From: JANQMY01 sp965227095
GTDB lineage: Bacteria; Pseudomonadota; Alphaproteobacteria; JANQMY01
Direction: 5' to 3'
Assembly (NCBI GenBank): GCA_965227095.1
Contig: CBDDFL010000001.1
Location: 2,728,001-2,792,000 of the forward strand
Length of the DNA stretch: 64,000 nt
The translations under genes and the position numbers were made by a program. Every line of letters starts with the position of its first letter. Position 1 is the stretch's first letter. Shown one piece after another: positions 1 to 8,671 of this stretch. The notes below the pieces were generated by a model. It was not told where the DNA came from. It did no database searches and saw nothing but the letters and a program-made list of their open reading frames with translations.

Positions 1-1
1 T

Positions 2-394
2 GCTCAAGAATTTCGAGACGTTCTGCCCGAACAGCATGTCAGTTTCCTCTCAAACCTCCCCACCAAAGCGACAATTGGGGATTATTGCTTTGTCCATGCC
101 GGAATGCGGCCGGGCATTCCTCTGGATCGGCAGGTCGATGAAGATATGCTTTGGATCCGCGATACTTTTTTGAGTTCCAAGCATGATTTCGGAAAAATCA
201 TCGTTCATGGTCATACGCCGACAGAGACCCCTGTTTTAGCTCGAAATCGCATCGGTATTGATACAGGTGCTTATATGACCGGTGTTCTCACCGCGCTGGT
301 CTTGGAAGGCGAAGATTATCGTTTTCTTCAAACAGGCCATGCCGCACGTGAGGCTAATGGTGAAACGCGCGTTAAAATTAAGGCGATCGGATAA
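2..394 (+). CDS. Metallophosphoesterase (Ser/Thr protein phosphatase family), 3' part
   Basis: This is the C-terminal 130 residues of a calcineurin-like phosphoesterase; the gene starts left of the window. Reading from base 2 gives an open frame with the family's late metal-binding motifs: FVHAGMRPG, then IIVHGHTPT and a terminal NRIGIDTGAY block. The order (VHAG, then HGHT, then IDTGA) is that of bacterial PP2A/PrpE-type phosphatases that act on phosphoproteins or dinucleoside polyphosphates. The N-terminal GDxHG and GDxxDR motifs must lie outside the window. The gene ends 179 bases before the EPS locus on the same strand. The substrate cannot be told from this fragment. Confidence 0.85.
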   Translation, partial: AQEFRDVLPEQHVSFLSNLPTKATIGDYCFVHAGMRPGIPLDRQVDEDMLWIRDTFLSSKHDFGKIIVHGHTPTETPVLARNRIGIDTGAYMTGVLTALVLEGEDYRFLQTGHAAREANGETRVKIKAIG

Positions 395-573
395 GATCCA
401 TCCGCCAAAAGAGACCTTTGGTCGCGCCGGGCTCTTACCTAAACAGAAAACCAATATATTAGATCTATAAGAAACGCAGTTGTGGAGAGCTGTAGCTCAA
501 CCACAGAAGCGTGTTAACCCTGATGGCGGTTCAGCTTGGCGCCGCTATGTGTTCAAGATGAGAGGTTGCCTCG

Positions 574-2109
574 ATGGAACCGAAGACGAAAGTGCTTGTT
601 ATCGGGGTCGATGCCGCAGAACCGACCCTGTTGGATGCTATGATGGCAAAGGGTGATTTGCCGACTATGGCGGCGTTGCGCTCAAAGAGCCTTCATGGCG
701 GGGTTCAGAACCCAATCGGATTTGAAGCGGGTGCTGTGTGGCCAACGTTCCATACGGGCAAAAAGCCTGGCAAACAGCAGCAATATGACGGTATGCGGAA
801 ATTCAATCCGCAAACTTATGGATTCGATTGGTATCGCGGCGACGAAATTCGAAGCGATAACATTTGGCAGTATTTTTCGAAGCAGGGGAAACGGTGCGCA
901 GTCATTGATGCCCCGTATTGCCAGATTGATCCGACGTTGAACGGAATCATGATCTTGGATTGGGCATCCCATGTTCCCGCGAAGGGTGATCACATGGAAC
1001 TGGTAACCCACCCTCCAGAAATCAAAGAGGAAGTCCTGCAAGTTGTCGGTCCTGATCCGACGAATGGTATTGCCTGCGACGACCGTTTGCTGGAAAGCGT
1101 TGCGGACCATATTGCCTTCCGCGACATGTATTTGGACCGCCTTGAAAAGAAGGGAAAGCTCTCAGCTCATTTTCTTGCTAAGGGAGGCTGGGATTATTTT
1201 GAAACTGTCTTTACGGATTGCCATTGTATCGGCCATCGCCTTTGGCATGTGAATAAGCCAGACCATCCTGCTTATTCCAAAAGCTTAGAAGATGCCATGG
1301 GAGATCCGATTTACGACGCATACAAACAATTAGATCGCTCAATCGCCACAGTTTTGGAACAGGTTGACGACCGGACCTTGACACTACTGTTTGTCAGCCA
1401 CGGTATGGGTAATCACTATACCGGCACTGAAATGCTCGATCGGGTACTGGTCAATTTAGAAACCGGCATTAAAACCGATGGCCGGAAGTCCGTAAAAGAG
1501 TCAGTCCGGGGCATATGGCACATGGTACCGCCTGAAACGCGCGCCAAGCTGCGGCCGATTAAGCAGTACTTTAATGGCACGCTTGCACCGAAATACGCCG
1601 AGTTTTCCGGCGGGCGTGAAACGAGGAAATTTTTCGAGGTTTTCGTCAATAACCGCACAGGTGGTGTTCGACTAAATCTTATGGGCCGAGAAGCCGAAGG
1701 TGTGGTCGATCCGGCAGATTACGACAAAATGCTCGACGATCTGGCCACAGACCTGAGGGATTTAAAGAACGGAGAAACCGGCGAGCCTTTGGTAGAGGAG
1801 ATTATCAAAACCAAAGAGCAATATGGCGGTGACTACATTGAGTCTCTGCCGGATCTGTTGGTGACTTGGAACCGCCAAAAACCGATAAATGTGATTACGT
1901 CAGACAAAATCGGGACGGTTCGACGGGCGTTTCTGGATGCCCGAACTGGCGATCATACTCCGTACGGAATGTTTTTTGTCGCAGGTGGAAACATAGATGC
2001 CCGCATGTTGAATGATCGTGCGGATGTCATCGACTTTTTGCCGACGATTGCTCAGCGTCTAGGTGTGGATGCGACAAACTATGATGGTCAAGCAATCATC
2101 GGCGCATAG
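574..2109 (+). CDS. Alkaline-phosphatase-superfamily phosphodiesterase/phosphatase
   Basis: A 511-residue soluble protein of the type I phosphodiesterase/nucleotide pyrophosphatase branch of the alkaline phosphatase superfamily. Asp13 in VIGVDAAEP is the expected first metal ligand, Thr58 in WPTFHTGK the likely nucleophile, and VSHGMGNH and GDHTPYG supply later metal ligands. No signal peptide or membrane segment is seen, so it should be cytoplasmic. AGAGG lies 8 bases before the ATG. Its 3' end overlaps the convergent glycosyltransferase gene by 22 bases. It opens the EPS locus, and a second enzyme with the same nucleophile motif lies at 8672-10078. A role in removing or transferring a phospho-group on a glycan or lipid intermediate is inference. 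Confidence 0.8.
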   Translation: MEPKTKVLVIGVDAAEPTLLDAMMAKGDLPTMAALRSKSLHGGVQNPIGFEAGAVWPTFHTGKKPGKQQQYDGMRKFNPQTYGFDWYRGDEIRSDNIWQYFSKQGKRCAVIDAPYCQIDPTLNGIMILDWASHVPAKGDHMELVTHPPEIKEEVLQVVGPDPTNGIACDDRLLESVADHIAFRDMYLDRLEKKGKLSAHFLAKGGWDYFETVFTDCHCIGHRLWHVNKPDHPAYSKSLEDAMGDPIYDAYKQLDRSIATVLEQVDDRTLTLLFVSHGMGNHYTGTEMLDRVLVNLETGIKTDGRKSVKESVRGIWHMVPPETRAKLRPIKQYFNGTLAPKYAEFSGGRETRKFFEVFVNNRTGGVRLNLMGREAEGVVDPADYDKMLDDLATDLRDLKNGETGEPLVEEIIKTKEQYGGDYIESLPDLLVTWNRQKPINVITSDKIGTVRRAFLDARTGDHTPYGMFFVAGGNIDARMLNDRADVIDFLPTIAQRLGVDATNYDGQAIIGA

Positions 2110-3176
2110 CAGCACAGGGGACTAGTCGCCATTTCATGGCACCAGACCAGTGGCGGTGCTGCGATGGTTGGTGGATTTGCACCGGCCAAGCGCCGCCAGG
2201 CGGCGCCAGACAATCTCTTTGCGAATCTGTAGGCGTAGGTTGGTTCCCCGATGAACTCATAAAATGCGCGCCCAAATTTTCGCTGCTTAAGCGGGTCAAT
2301 CACTCGGCGGTAGTGCAAGCATTCTTCAATAAGGTTTCGGCGATAAGAGAGGGCTTCCGAAATTTCCGGGTCTGCCGGATCAAAGAATGTTTCTATGGTT
2401 GCCTGGACTTCCGCGATGCTCACCATTGTCGGGACGCCAAGCGTGTCGCGGGTCGTAGAACCAAGCCGTTGGAAGCGATAATAATAAAGCGGTTCATTTG
2501 TCAGATAAATTCGTGCTCCCTTGGCAAGACAATCGCAATAGAAGACGCAGTCCTGCCCGCGCGGAAATTCTGATCGATAACGTAAATCATGACGGTTCAC
2601 AAAAGAGCGCTTGAGCATCATCTTAAGCAGCCCGTAACCCGGTACCTCTGGTAAGTCTTTGACCAGAAAATCCGCAGGCGTCATTTCACTGATCGAAGCT
2701 TCCTCGTTCGGCATCAGTTGTCCGAATACATCGCCAGTTTTCGAGCTAACAAAACACTGATTGTCGGCGACGCCATCTGCACCCGTTTTTTCAGCAACCT
2801 GAAGGAGGTTTTCAAAGCGCTGTGGGGCCAACCAATCGTCCGGATCGACGATGGCCAGCCACTCACCGGTTGCATTGTCAATCGCCGTGTTTCTCGCTTC
2901 GCTTACACCTTTGTTTTCATTATGGAAAAGTGGTTTTATGCGCGGATCTTTGCGAGCAAAACTTTTAATGATTGAGGGCGTTTGATCGGAAGATCCATCA
3001 TCGACGACCAAAATCTCCAGATTCTTGTGGGTCTGCCCAAGGACAGTTTCGAGAGCTTTTTCGATGAACTTAGACACATTGAAAGCGGGCATGATGACCG
3101 AGATCAACGGGGCATCACCTCCTTTGTGTGCGACATCCAATGTGTCTGTGGCGCCGAGTTCCGGCCTAGAGCTCAT
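2088..3176 (-). CDS. Glycosyltransferase family 2
   Basis: A 362-residue inverting GT-A glycosyltransferase. The N-terminal half has the GT2 hallmarks: ISVIMPAFN at about residue 25, VVDDGSSD for the nucleotide-sugar diphosphate, and a DPDDW metal-binding block. The C-terminal half shares motifs such as RGQDCVFYC and YYYRFQR with the GT2 at 6570-7544, so the two are clear paralogs. It has no membrane segment and should act on the cytoplasmic face on lipid-linked sugar. Its start overlaps the end of the upstream xylanase gene by 11 bases, so the two are likely co-transcribed and translationally coupled. Donor and acceptor sugars cannot be read from the sequence. Confidence 0.88.
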   Translation of the reverse strand: MSSRPELGATDTLDVAHKGGDAPLISVIMPAFNVSKFIEKALETVLGQTHKNLEILVVDDGSSDQTPSIIKSFARKDPRIKPLFHNENKGVSEARNTAIDNATGEWLAIVDPDDWLAPQRFENLLQVAEKTGADGVADNQCFVSSKTGDVFGQLMPNEEASISEMTPADFLVKDLPEVPGYGLLKMMLKRSFVNRHDLRYRSEFPRGQDCVFYCDCLAKGARIYLTNEPLYYYRFQRLGSTTRDTLGVPTMVSIAEVQATIETFFDPADPEISEALSYRRNLIEECLHYRRVIDPLKQRKFGRAFYEFIGEPTYAYRFAKRLSGAAWRRLAGANPPTIAAPPLVWCHEMATSPLCCYAPMIA

Positions 3177-4341
3177 TCACATTTGTCCTTTGATCGAATG
3201 CGGTCGCTAGCGCGTGCCATGATTCTTTACGCCGCATTTTGTGATCGAGAGGTAAAGATCTTTGTGGCAAACCATCCAACCGGGGAACATATTCGTTCAA
3301 CCAGGTGTATTTATCGCTAAGGCCCCAGGTGACAATCATGTCGACAGCGGGATGGGTGGTAAAGATTTCCAGGAAACGCTCATATTCTTCAGCCACAACT
3401 TGATCTCTAACACTGAGGTCTGCCGGCGCGTTCCGGTCGTTAACGTCCAGCTCGGTTGCGTAAACCCGCATTCCCAATTCACCGAGCTCGTCCAAGAAGC
3501 GCCGGAATTCATCTCCGTCAAATGGGTGGCGTGCGACAGAAAGGTGCGCTTGCATGCCAACACCATGAATTGGAATTCCATTTCCTTGCAGACGTTTTAC
3601 CCAATTGATCAGATGCCTACGGCGGCGTTTATGCTTATCTCGATCGTAGGTGACGGCATGGTCATTGAACACGAGCAGTGTATTTGGGTCTACTTTCGAG
3701 GCCGTCTCAAAAGCCATTTCGATATATTCCGGTCCAATTGCCTCTAACCAGAATGTATTCCGCAGACCATCGTCGCGGCCGTGGTCTTGATGCAGGACTT
3801 CATTAACCACATCCCAAGAATGGAAGCGCCCGGCATACCGTCCAAGCACTTTTTTGATGTGCGTTTCCAGCATGTCGCGTGCGGTGTTTTTGTTAACGCG
3901 GTCTTTGACGTGATTGGGAATAGAAATGTACCAGACCAGGGGAGCACCGCGGACCACCATGTCGTGTTCGTCGGCGAAATCGGCGATATAGTCGGCATTC
4001 TTAAAATCGTAGTCCATGCCTTCGCGTGGCTGTAGCGGATACCATTTCAATTCGTTCTCGTGCACCAGCGCATTACATTCGCGGATGACGGCGTCGCGAA
4101 AGGCTTTGTCTTCGCGCAACTGCCGAGCTAGGACCGCGGCACCGTAATAGAAACCGGACCGTTTCGCGCGCTCGCGAAGAGGGGCTTGGTCGGAAAAGTC
4201 GATCTTTTGGAGCTGCGCGTGAGCGTTGCCAAGGCCTCCCAAAGCGGTCGCGCCCAACGCGGCAGCGCCGGTTTGGCCGACAAATCGGCGACGGCTGATC
4301 GACTGATTTGTAAGCCGGGAGGACAAGTTTTTCTTAACCAT
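3166..4341 (-). CDS. GH10 endo-beta-1,4-xylanase-like glycosidase, Tat-exported
   Basis: A 391-residue glycoside hydrolase family 10 protein. The N-terminus has a Tat signal (ISRRRFVGQTGAAALGATALG, cut near AHA-Q at residues 41-43), so the folded enzyme is exported. The catalytic pair is intact: acid/base Glu181 in WDVVNEVLH and nucleophile Glu297 in VYATELDVND. Length fits a single-domain GH10 with no carbohydrate-binding module. It sits upstream of and overlaps a GT2 inside the EPS locus, which also encodes UDP-xylose synthase. GH10 enzymes such as PssW occur in rhizobial EPS clusters. Trimming or releasing the cell's own polysaccharide is therefore more likely than plant xylan digestion, but this is inference. 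Confidence 0.9.
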   Translation of the reverse strand: MVKKNLSSRLTNQSISRRRFVGQTGAAALGATALGGLGNAHAQLQKIDFSDQAPLRERAKRSGFYYGAAVLARQLREDKAFRDAVIRECNALVHENELKWYPLQPREGMDYDFKNADYIADFADEHDMVVRGAPLVWYISIPNHVKDRVNKNTARDMLETHIKKVLGRYAGRFHSWDVVNEVLHQDHGRDDGLRNTFWLEAIGPEYIEMAFETASKVDPNTLLVFNDHAVTYDRDKHKRRRRHLINWVKRLQGNGIPIHGVGMQAHLSVARHPFDGDEFRRFLDELGELGMRVYATELDVNDRNAPADLSVRDQVVAEEYERFLEIFTTHPAVDMIVTWGLSDKYTWLNEYVPRLDGLPQRSLPLDHKMRRKESWHALATAFDQRTNVNEL

Positions 4342-4442
4342 GTTCCTTCACTTCTTGGTAAATTCTTTTGATTGCACGAAGTCTTTAGAATAACTATTTG
4401 GTTTGATTCGATAAGCAGTTCGTTTTTGCAGCTTTATTAGAA

Positions 4443-4479
4443 TTATACTAAGCAATTCTCATTTAAGTGTTTAGTATAA
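4443..4479. promoter_or_regulatory. Inverted repeat in a divergent promoter region (operator candidate)
   Basis: A perfect 9-base inverted repeat, TTATACTAA at 4443-4451 and TTAGTATAA at 4471-4479, with 19 bases between. It lies in the AT-rich gap between the xylanase gene (minus) and the methyltransferase gene (plus), where a shared regulator could bind. The symmetry is seen; the function is inferred. A related CTACTAA/TTAGTAG palindrome lies at 6504-6520. Confidence 0.4.
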
Positions 4480-4600
4480 CTGTGCGGCAGAGAGAAGACA
4501 GTTTGCCGCTGTTTGAAATTGGATTTTTTGTTTTTTCGCTCAACCTACGCCCCGATCGTGGACATCGTGGCAACTACCGCCCCGAATTTGGGCTAATGGC

Positions 4601-5347
4601 GTGGAGGCCTCACCAGTGAGCTCGTCTGAAAGCACCGCAGAGATGACAGATCAAGACATCTATCACAGCGGCGAATACTGGGAGAGAAATGACGGCTTCC
4701 ATGAGGAAGATGGACTTTATAAGGCCAATCATTGCCTCAAGATGCTGCAAGCTCAGAATCTGCTCTCAAAACCCCTTAAAGTTGTGGATGTAGGATGCGG
4801 AAGCGGGCGGTTTCTGTACCAGCTCTCCACCAAAGTCGATGGCGAATTCTTAGGCGTTGATGTTTCGGATCAATCAGTTGCTGCTGCAAATTCCAAACAC
4901 CGTCGACAGAATCTGTCGTTCGTGAAGCGCGATGTTTTCGAAATCGGCGAAAAATTTGACTTGGTCACCATGAACGATGTGTTCGAGCATGTAGAGGACT
5001 ATATTGGCTTTCTGCGTATGACACGCCAATTAGGCAGCTACTTCTATTTCAATATTCCGCTCGATATGACGGTTCTAAGTGTCTTCCGTAACAGCTACAT
5101 GAAATGGCGAGATGATGTTGGGCACCTTCACTATTTTTCAAAAAACTCAGCTTTAGCAACCTTGGAATATGCTGGATATGAGATTTTGGATCATCAGTAC
5201 AACAATTATGTCCTTCATGAAGTCAAAACGCGCCGGACAGTAAAGAACGTATTGGGGGCGTTGCCGAGACTAGCCACATTCAAAATTGCTCCGGATTTTT
5301 CGGTTAATTTGCTCGGTGGGGCGAGCTTGGGTGTGCTCTGTCGCTAA
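4601..5347 (+). CDS. Class I SAM-dependent methyltransferase
   Basis: A 248-residue methyltransferase. Motif I is VVDVGCGSGRFLYQL, followed by the acidic residue of motif II in FLGVDVSDQS, and LVTMNDVFEHVEDY covers the later motif typical of Methyltransf_11/23 proteins. The start used is a GTG; an ATG 14 codons in (4643) is an alternative. It is divergent from the xylanase gene and followed on the same strand by the UbiA-like gene. In EPS loci such proteins often O-methylate a sugar or a lipid carrier. The acceptor is unknown, and small-molecule methylation elsewhere cannot be excluded. Confidence 0.85.
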   Translation: MEASPVSSSESTAEMTDQDIYHSGEYWERNDGFHEEDGLYKANHCLKMLQAQNLLSKPLKVVDVGCGSGRFLYQLSTKVDGEFLGVDVSDQSVAAANSKHRRQNLSFVKRDVFEIGEKFDLVTMNDVFEHVEDYIGFLRMTRQLGSYFYFNIPLDMTVLSVFRNSYMKWRDDVGHLHYFSKNSALATLEYAGYEILDHQYNNYVLHEVKTRRTVKNVLGALPRLATFKIAPDFSVNLLGGASLGVLCR

Positions 5348-5478
5348 TGTCGATTTGCCGCGAATTGTCTTGGCCCCCCGCTGTTAAGCTTAATATGCAT
5401 ATCTTGTTTATCTCCCTTGTTTCCTCCGCTAGGTTGGGGAAAAATTTCCCTAATAAACAGTAAAAACGGCGGTTTGAG

Positions 5479-6480
5479 ATGTCACTCAATCAGATGGACG
5501 AAGAAATGGGCGTGTCCGAATCACAAGACGCTTCAACATGGTCAGGTCTAAAGCCTTACATATCGATTGCACGGCCTGATCACTGGTTTAAGAACGTGTT
5601 CGTTCTGCCTGGCGTGGCGCTGGGCATTTTGATTAGCGGGGAAGCTGGGTGGCTGGATCTTGCAAACATCATTCTTTGCTTGATTTCGGTTTGTTTAGTT
5701 GCATCCGCAAATTACACGATCAATGAATGGTTGGACGCTGAGTTTGACCGCCATCACCCGGTCAAAAAGTCGAGGCCGTCGGTTGGGGGACATGTAAAGC
5801 CGGGTTTTGTCTACCTTCAATATGCTCTGCTGTCGGTGGTTGGCCTATGGTTTGCCTATCTGGTTTCCAACAGTGCGCTTTACACAATGGTGTTCTTGCT
5901 GCTGATGGGGTTGATTTACAATGTACCGCCCATTCGCAGCAAAGATCGTGTTTATGTGGATGTTCTGAGTGAATCGATCAATAACCCCATTCGGTTCATG
6001 CTTGGCTGGTTCGCCATAGTGGATACGGTTCTGCCGCCATCCAGTATTTTGCTGGCCTATTGGATGGGCGGTGCCTTTTTGATGGGGGCTAAGCGCCTTT
6101 CAGAATATCGGTTTATTGACGACCCTGATCGGGCAGGCCTGTATCGGCGTTCTTTTCAGTTCTACGACGAGCAGAAACTGCTCTTGTCGGTGGTCTTTTA
6201 CGCGCTCATGTCCGCCTTTTTCTTCGGCGTTTTCTTGATCAAGTACCGAATTGAGCTGCTGTTGGTGAGCCCTGCGCTGGCGTTATTGTTCGCGTGGTAT
6301 CTCCAAATCGCTCTGAAGCCGCGGTCAACAGCCCAGGCGCCGGAGAAACTCTACAAAGAAAAGGGGTTTGTCCTGTTCCTCCTGTTCTTGTGTGCCTTGA
6401 TCGGTGTTCTGCTGTTCGTTGACATTCCTTGGTTGGATTTCCTCGTTGAATACACCGCCATTGATTGGAGCCCCCGGTAG
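5479..6480 (+). CDS. UbiA-family prenyltransferase (decaprenyl-phosphate phosphoribosyltransferase-like)
   Basis: A 333-residue polytopic membrane protein with about eight to nine hydrophobic helices. The first Asp-rich motif is N82-x3-D86-x3-D90 (NEWLDAEFD), followed by HHPVKKSRP. The second conserved loop, KDRVYVDVLSESINNPIR, resembles that of 5-phosphoribosyl-1-phosphate:polyprenyl-phosphate transferases rather than ubiquinone-pathway UbiA. That branch makes polyprenyl-phosphoryl-ribose, a donor precursor for furanosyl residues. Its place between a methyltransferase and a GT2 in an EPS locus fits a lipid-linked pentose donor, but no DprE1/DprE2-type epimerase is seen here. Family membership is firm; the exact reaction is inferred. 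Confidence 0.8.
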   Translation: MSLNQMDEEMGVSESQDASTWSGLKPYISIARPDHWFKNVFVLPGVALGILISGEAGWLDLANIILCLISVCLVASANYTINEWLDAEFDRHHPVKKSRPSVGGHVKPGFVYLQYALLSVVGLWFAYLVSNSALYTMVFLLLMGLIYNVPPIRSKDRVYVDVLSESINNPIRFMLGWFAIVDTVLPPSSILLAYWMGGAFLMGAKRLSEYRFIDDPDRAGLYRRSFQFYDEQKLLLSVVFYALMSAFFFGVFLIKYRIELLLVSPALALLFAWYLQIALKPRSTAQAPEKLYKEKGFVLFLLFLCALIGVLLFVDIPWLDFLVEYTAIDWSPR

Positions 6481-6503
6481 AAGTACTGTCCTGCCGGAGC
6501 AAT

Positions 6504-6530
6504 CTACTAAGGATTAGTAGGCGCTAGCGC
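6504..6530. promoter_or_regulatory. Adjacent palindromes upstream of a GT2 gene
   Basis: CTACTAA (6504-6510) and TTAGTAG (6514-6520) form a 7-base inverted repeat with a 3-base centre, immediately followed by the self-complementary GCGCTAGCGC (6521-6530). Both lie in the 89-base gap between the UbiA-like gene and the next GT2. They could be an operator or a weak mRNA hairpin; there is no T-tract, so it is not a typical terminator. Confidence 0.35.
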
Positions 6531-6569
6531 ATTCAACATCTGCGTTGGCGGAAGGCAAGGTACTGGGAA

Positions 6570-7544
6570 TTGACTACAATGACGCATGAGCAAGGCGGTC
6601 GTCCGACCGTCTCGGTCATTCTTCCGGCATATAACGTTGAACGTTATATCGATAGATCGATTAAGTCGGTCCAAGAACAATCGCTGAGCGACATTGAGAT
6701 CCTTATTGTCGACGATGGTTCTAGTGATGGGACCCGGGAATCGATCCTTCGCCTCGCCGAGGGAGACACGCGTATCCGTCCGATTTTTCATTCGGTTAAC
6801 CAGGGGGTAAGTGCCGCGCGCAATTCGGCAATCGCTGCAGCGACAGGTAAATGGGTTGCGATGGTTGATCCGGATGATTGGATTGCGCCGGATAGGCTTG
6901 AAACATTGGTCACCCTCGCGGATGACAGGAAGGCTGATGCAGTTGGTGACAATCAGGTTTTTGTCGACCCGAAGGATGATCAGGAATTCGGCCAGCTGTT
7001 TAGAAATGGGCAGTCCGGCGTGTGGCAATTGTCTGCAGCTGAATTCATCGCAAATGATTTGCCGGAAATGATTGGATTTGGCGTTCTGAAATTATTGATC
7101 CGAAAATCCTTTCTTGACCAACATGACCTCAAATATCGAACGGATGTCGCGCGCGGCGAAGATTGCCTTTTCTATTGTGAATGCTTCTCCAATGGAGCCA
7201 AAATATTTCTGACGGCGGATCCATTCTATTTCTATCGGGTGAACCGAGAGGGATCTGCAACGAATTTGACCCTGGGGATGCCGGGGATCCGTAGTGTTGC
7301 GCAGGTCCATGAGATAGCGAAAGAGATATTCTCAGACGTTCAGGATCCGCGGCTTCATAAAGCTTTAGCAGTGCGAGGCCAACTGATTGATGAATGCCTT
7401 CAGTACCGAAACGTTGTGACACCTCTTAAAAACAGGCAATTTTTTACAGCGCTTTCGAGAGTGTTGAGCAAGCCAACCTACATTCCGCCTGTTGCGCGCA
7501 GGATCATGAACGCGGCATGGGCGCGATACCAGAAAACAAGCTAA
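6570..7544 (+). CDS. Glycosyltransferase family 2
   Basis: A 324-residue GT2 enzyme with VSVILPAYN, IVDDGSSDG and VDPDDW in the expected order. It is a close paralog of the 2088-3176 enzyme, sharing NQGVSxARN, RGEDCLFYC and a C-terminal LIDECLQYRNVVTPLKNRQF block. The open frame begins at TTG, and the ATG at 6579 is at least as plausible. No transmembrane segment is visible, so it is a cytoplasmic transferase. It lies downstream of the UbiA-like gene on the same strand. It meets a third GT2 gene tail to tail at about 7.56 kb. The sugar is unknown. Confidence 0.88.
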   Translation: MTTMTHEQGGRPTVSVILPAYNVERYIDRSIKSVQEQSLSDIEILIVDDGSSDGTRESILRLAEGDTRIRPIFHSVNQGVSAARNSAIAAATGKWVAMVDPDDWIAPDRLETLVTLADDRKADAVGDNQVFVDPKDDQEFGQLFRNGQSGVWQLSAAEFIANDLPEMIGFGVLKLLIRKSFLDQHDLKYRTDVARGEDCLFYCECFSNGAKIFLTADPFYFYRVNREGSATNLTLGMPGIRSVAQVHEIAKEIFSDVQDPRLHKALAVRGQLIDECLQYRNVVTPLKNRQFFTALSRVLSKPTYIPPVARRIMNAAWARYQKTS

Positions 7545-7579
7545 AAACTGTCCTCTAACGCAGCTGAAGGTGTGGATAA

Positions 7580-8530
7580 TTACGCACTTTCAGAGCTGCG
7601 GCGTACCCCTCTAAAGGAAAGATAGTGTTCCCGTAGGCGTTCATGCCGGTCTTGGCCGAGGGCACATTTCAGCAGCGCTGTCCCAAATTGCTTTATGCCA
7701 ATCGAGCCGCTGACGAAGGCTTTGATTAAGATACCCAGAGATCGTGTTTTGTTCGTTTGCCAAAGGAATGGCGCGAAATAATCACTTTGAAAAGCCAGTT
7801 GGGTCTTTCGACTCATATGGCTTTCAGCGTCTTTAAAAAATTTCTGGCTATTCTCGAGATTGTCGCGTCGGCCAAGCCGGCCAGGACGGTCGTCGCAATG
7901 ATACGTGGTCAAAATTTGATCGACTAAAACATATTTGGCGCCATGGCTTCCAAGGGTCATGTAGAATAGATAGTCTTCATATTGGCGCAGATGTTCTGCA
8001 AACGGATATTTGATACCGAGCTTGCGGGAAAAGAAAAGAGAACTGGTTGCGGTAAATTGTTTGCTCACAAATAAAAATTCGTCAAACCGTTCACCCGGGC
8101 TTATGTCTCTTTCAGGGATGATTTTAAATGATCCGTCGTCATACAATATCCGACCTCTGGTAGCACATAATACATTTTCCGGATCTTCGGTTGATTCTGA
8201 ACACCGAACTTGGCGTTCTAACTTTTCAGGGTGCCATTCATCGTCCGAGTCCAAGATGGAAATGTATTTTCCGGTCGCCTGTTGGATGCCCGTGTTGCGG
8301 GCGGCGGAAACGCCTTTGTTTACATCGTGACGTACATACTTAATACGATCAAATACAGGCAGCTCCTTTAAGGTGGACAAAAGGTCGTCGCTGGAATGGT
8401 CGTCTACGATAATCAGTTCCCAATTTGCGTAGCTTTGGTTCACTACGGTTTCAATCGTACGCGCAATCAGATCTGCGCGATTGAAGACGGGAATTACAAC
8501 GCTTACCAGGGGATCCATAGCTGTGCTCAT
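7580..8530 (-). CDS. Glycosyltransferase family 2
   Basis: A 316-residue GT2 transferase: VSVVIPVFN near residue 9, IIVDDHSSDD, then ILDSDDEWHP as the DxD-like metal site. It is a different subtype from the paralog pair at 2088 and 6570. The later QYEDYLFYM and TTYHCDDRPGRLG segments resemble small EPS/LPS transferases that add one sugar. It follows an alkaline-phosphatase-superfamily gene on the minus strand after a 141-base gap and may share its transcript. No membrane segments are seen. Confidence 0.87.
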   Translation of the reverse strand: MSTAMDPLVSVVIPVFNRADLIARTIETVVNQSYANWELIIVDDHSSDDLLSTLKELPVFDRIKYVRHDVNKGVSAARNTGIQQATGKYISILDSDDEWHPEKLERQVRCSESTEDPENVLCATRGRILYDDGSFKIIPERDISPGERFDEFLFVSKQFTATSSLFFSRKLGIKYPFAEHLRQYEDYLFYMTLGSHGAKYVLVDQILTTYHCDDRPGRLGRRDNLENSQKFFKDAESHMSRKTQLAFQSDYFAPFLWQTNKTRSLGILIKAFVSGSIGIKQFGTALLKCALGQDRHERLREHYLSFRGVRRSSESA

Positions 8531-8671
8531 CAGTAAAGCTGGAATGCGCAGATACTATAGCCTTAGTTACTCATTAAGTATTAATCGGCTGCAAACAGAA
8601 CCCGGCACTTAAGGTGAGACAGACACAACAAAGGCGGGAGCGCTGGTCAGCACCGAGGCGGGACTTTTTGC

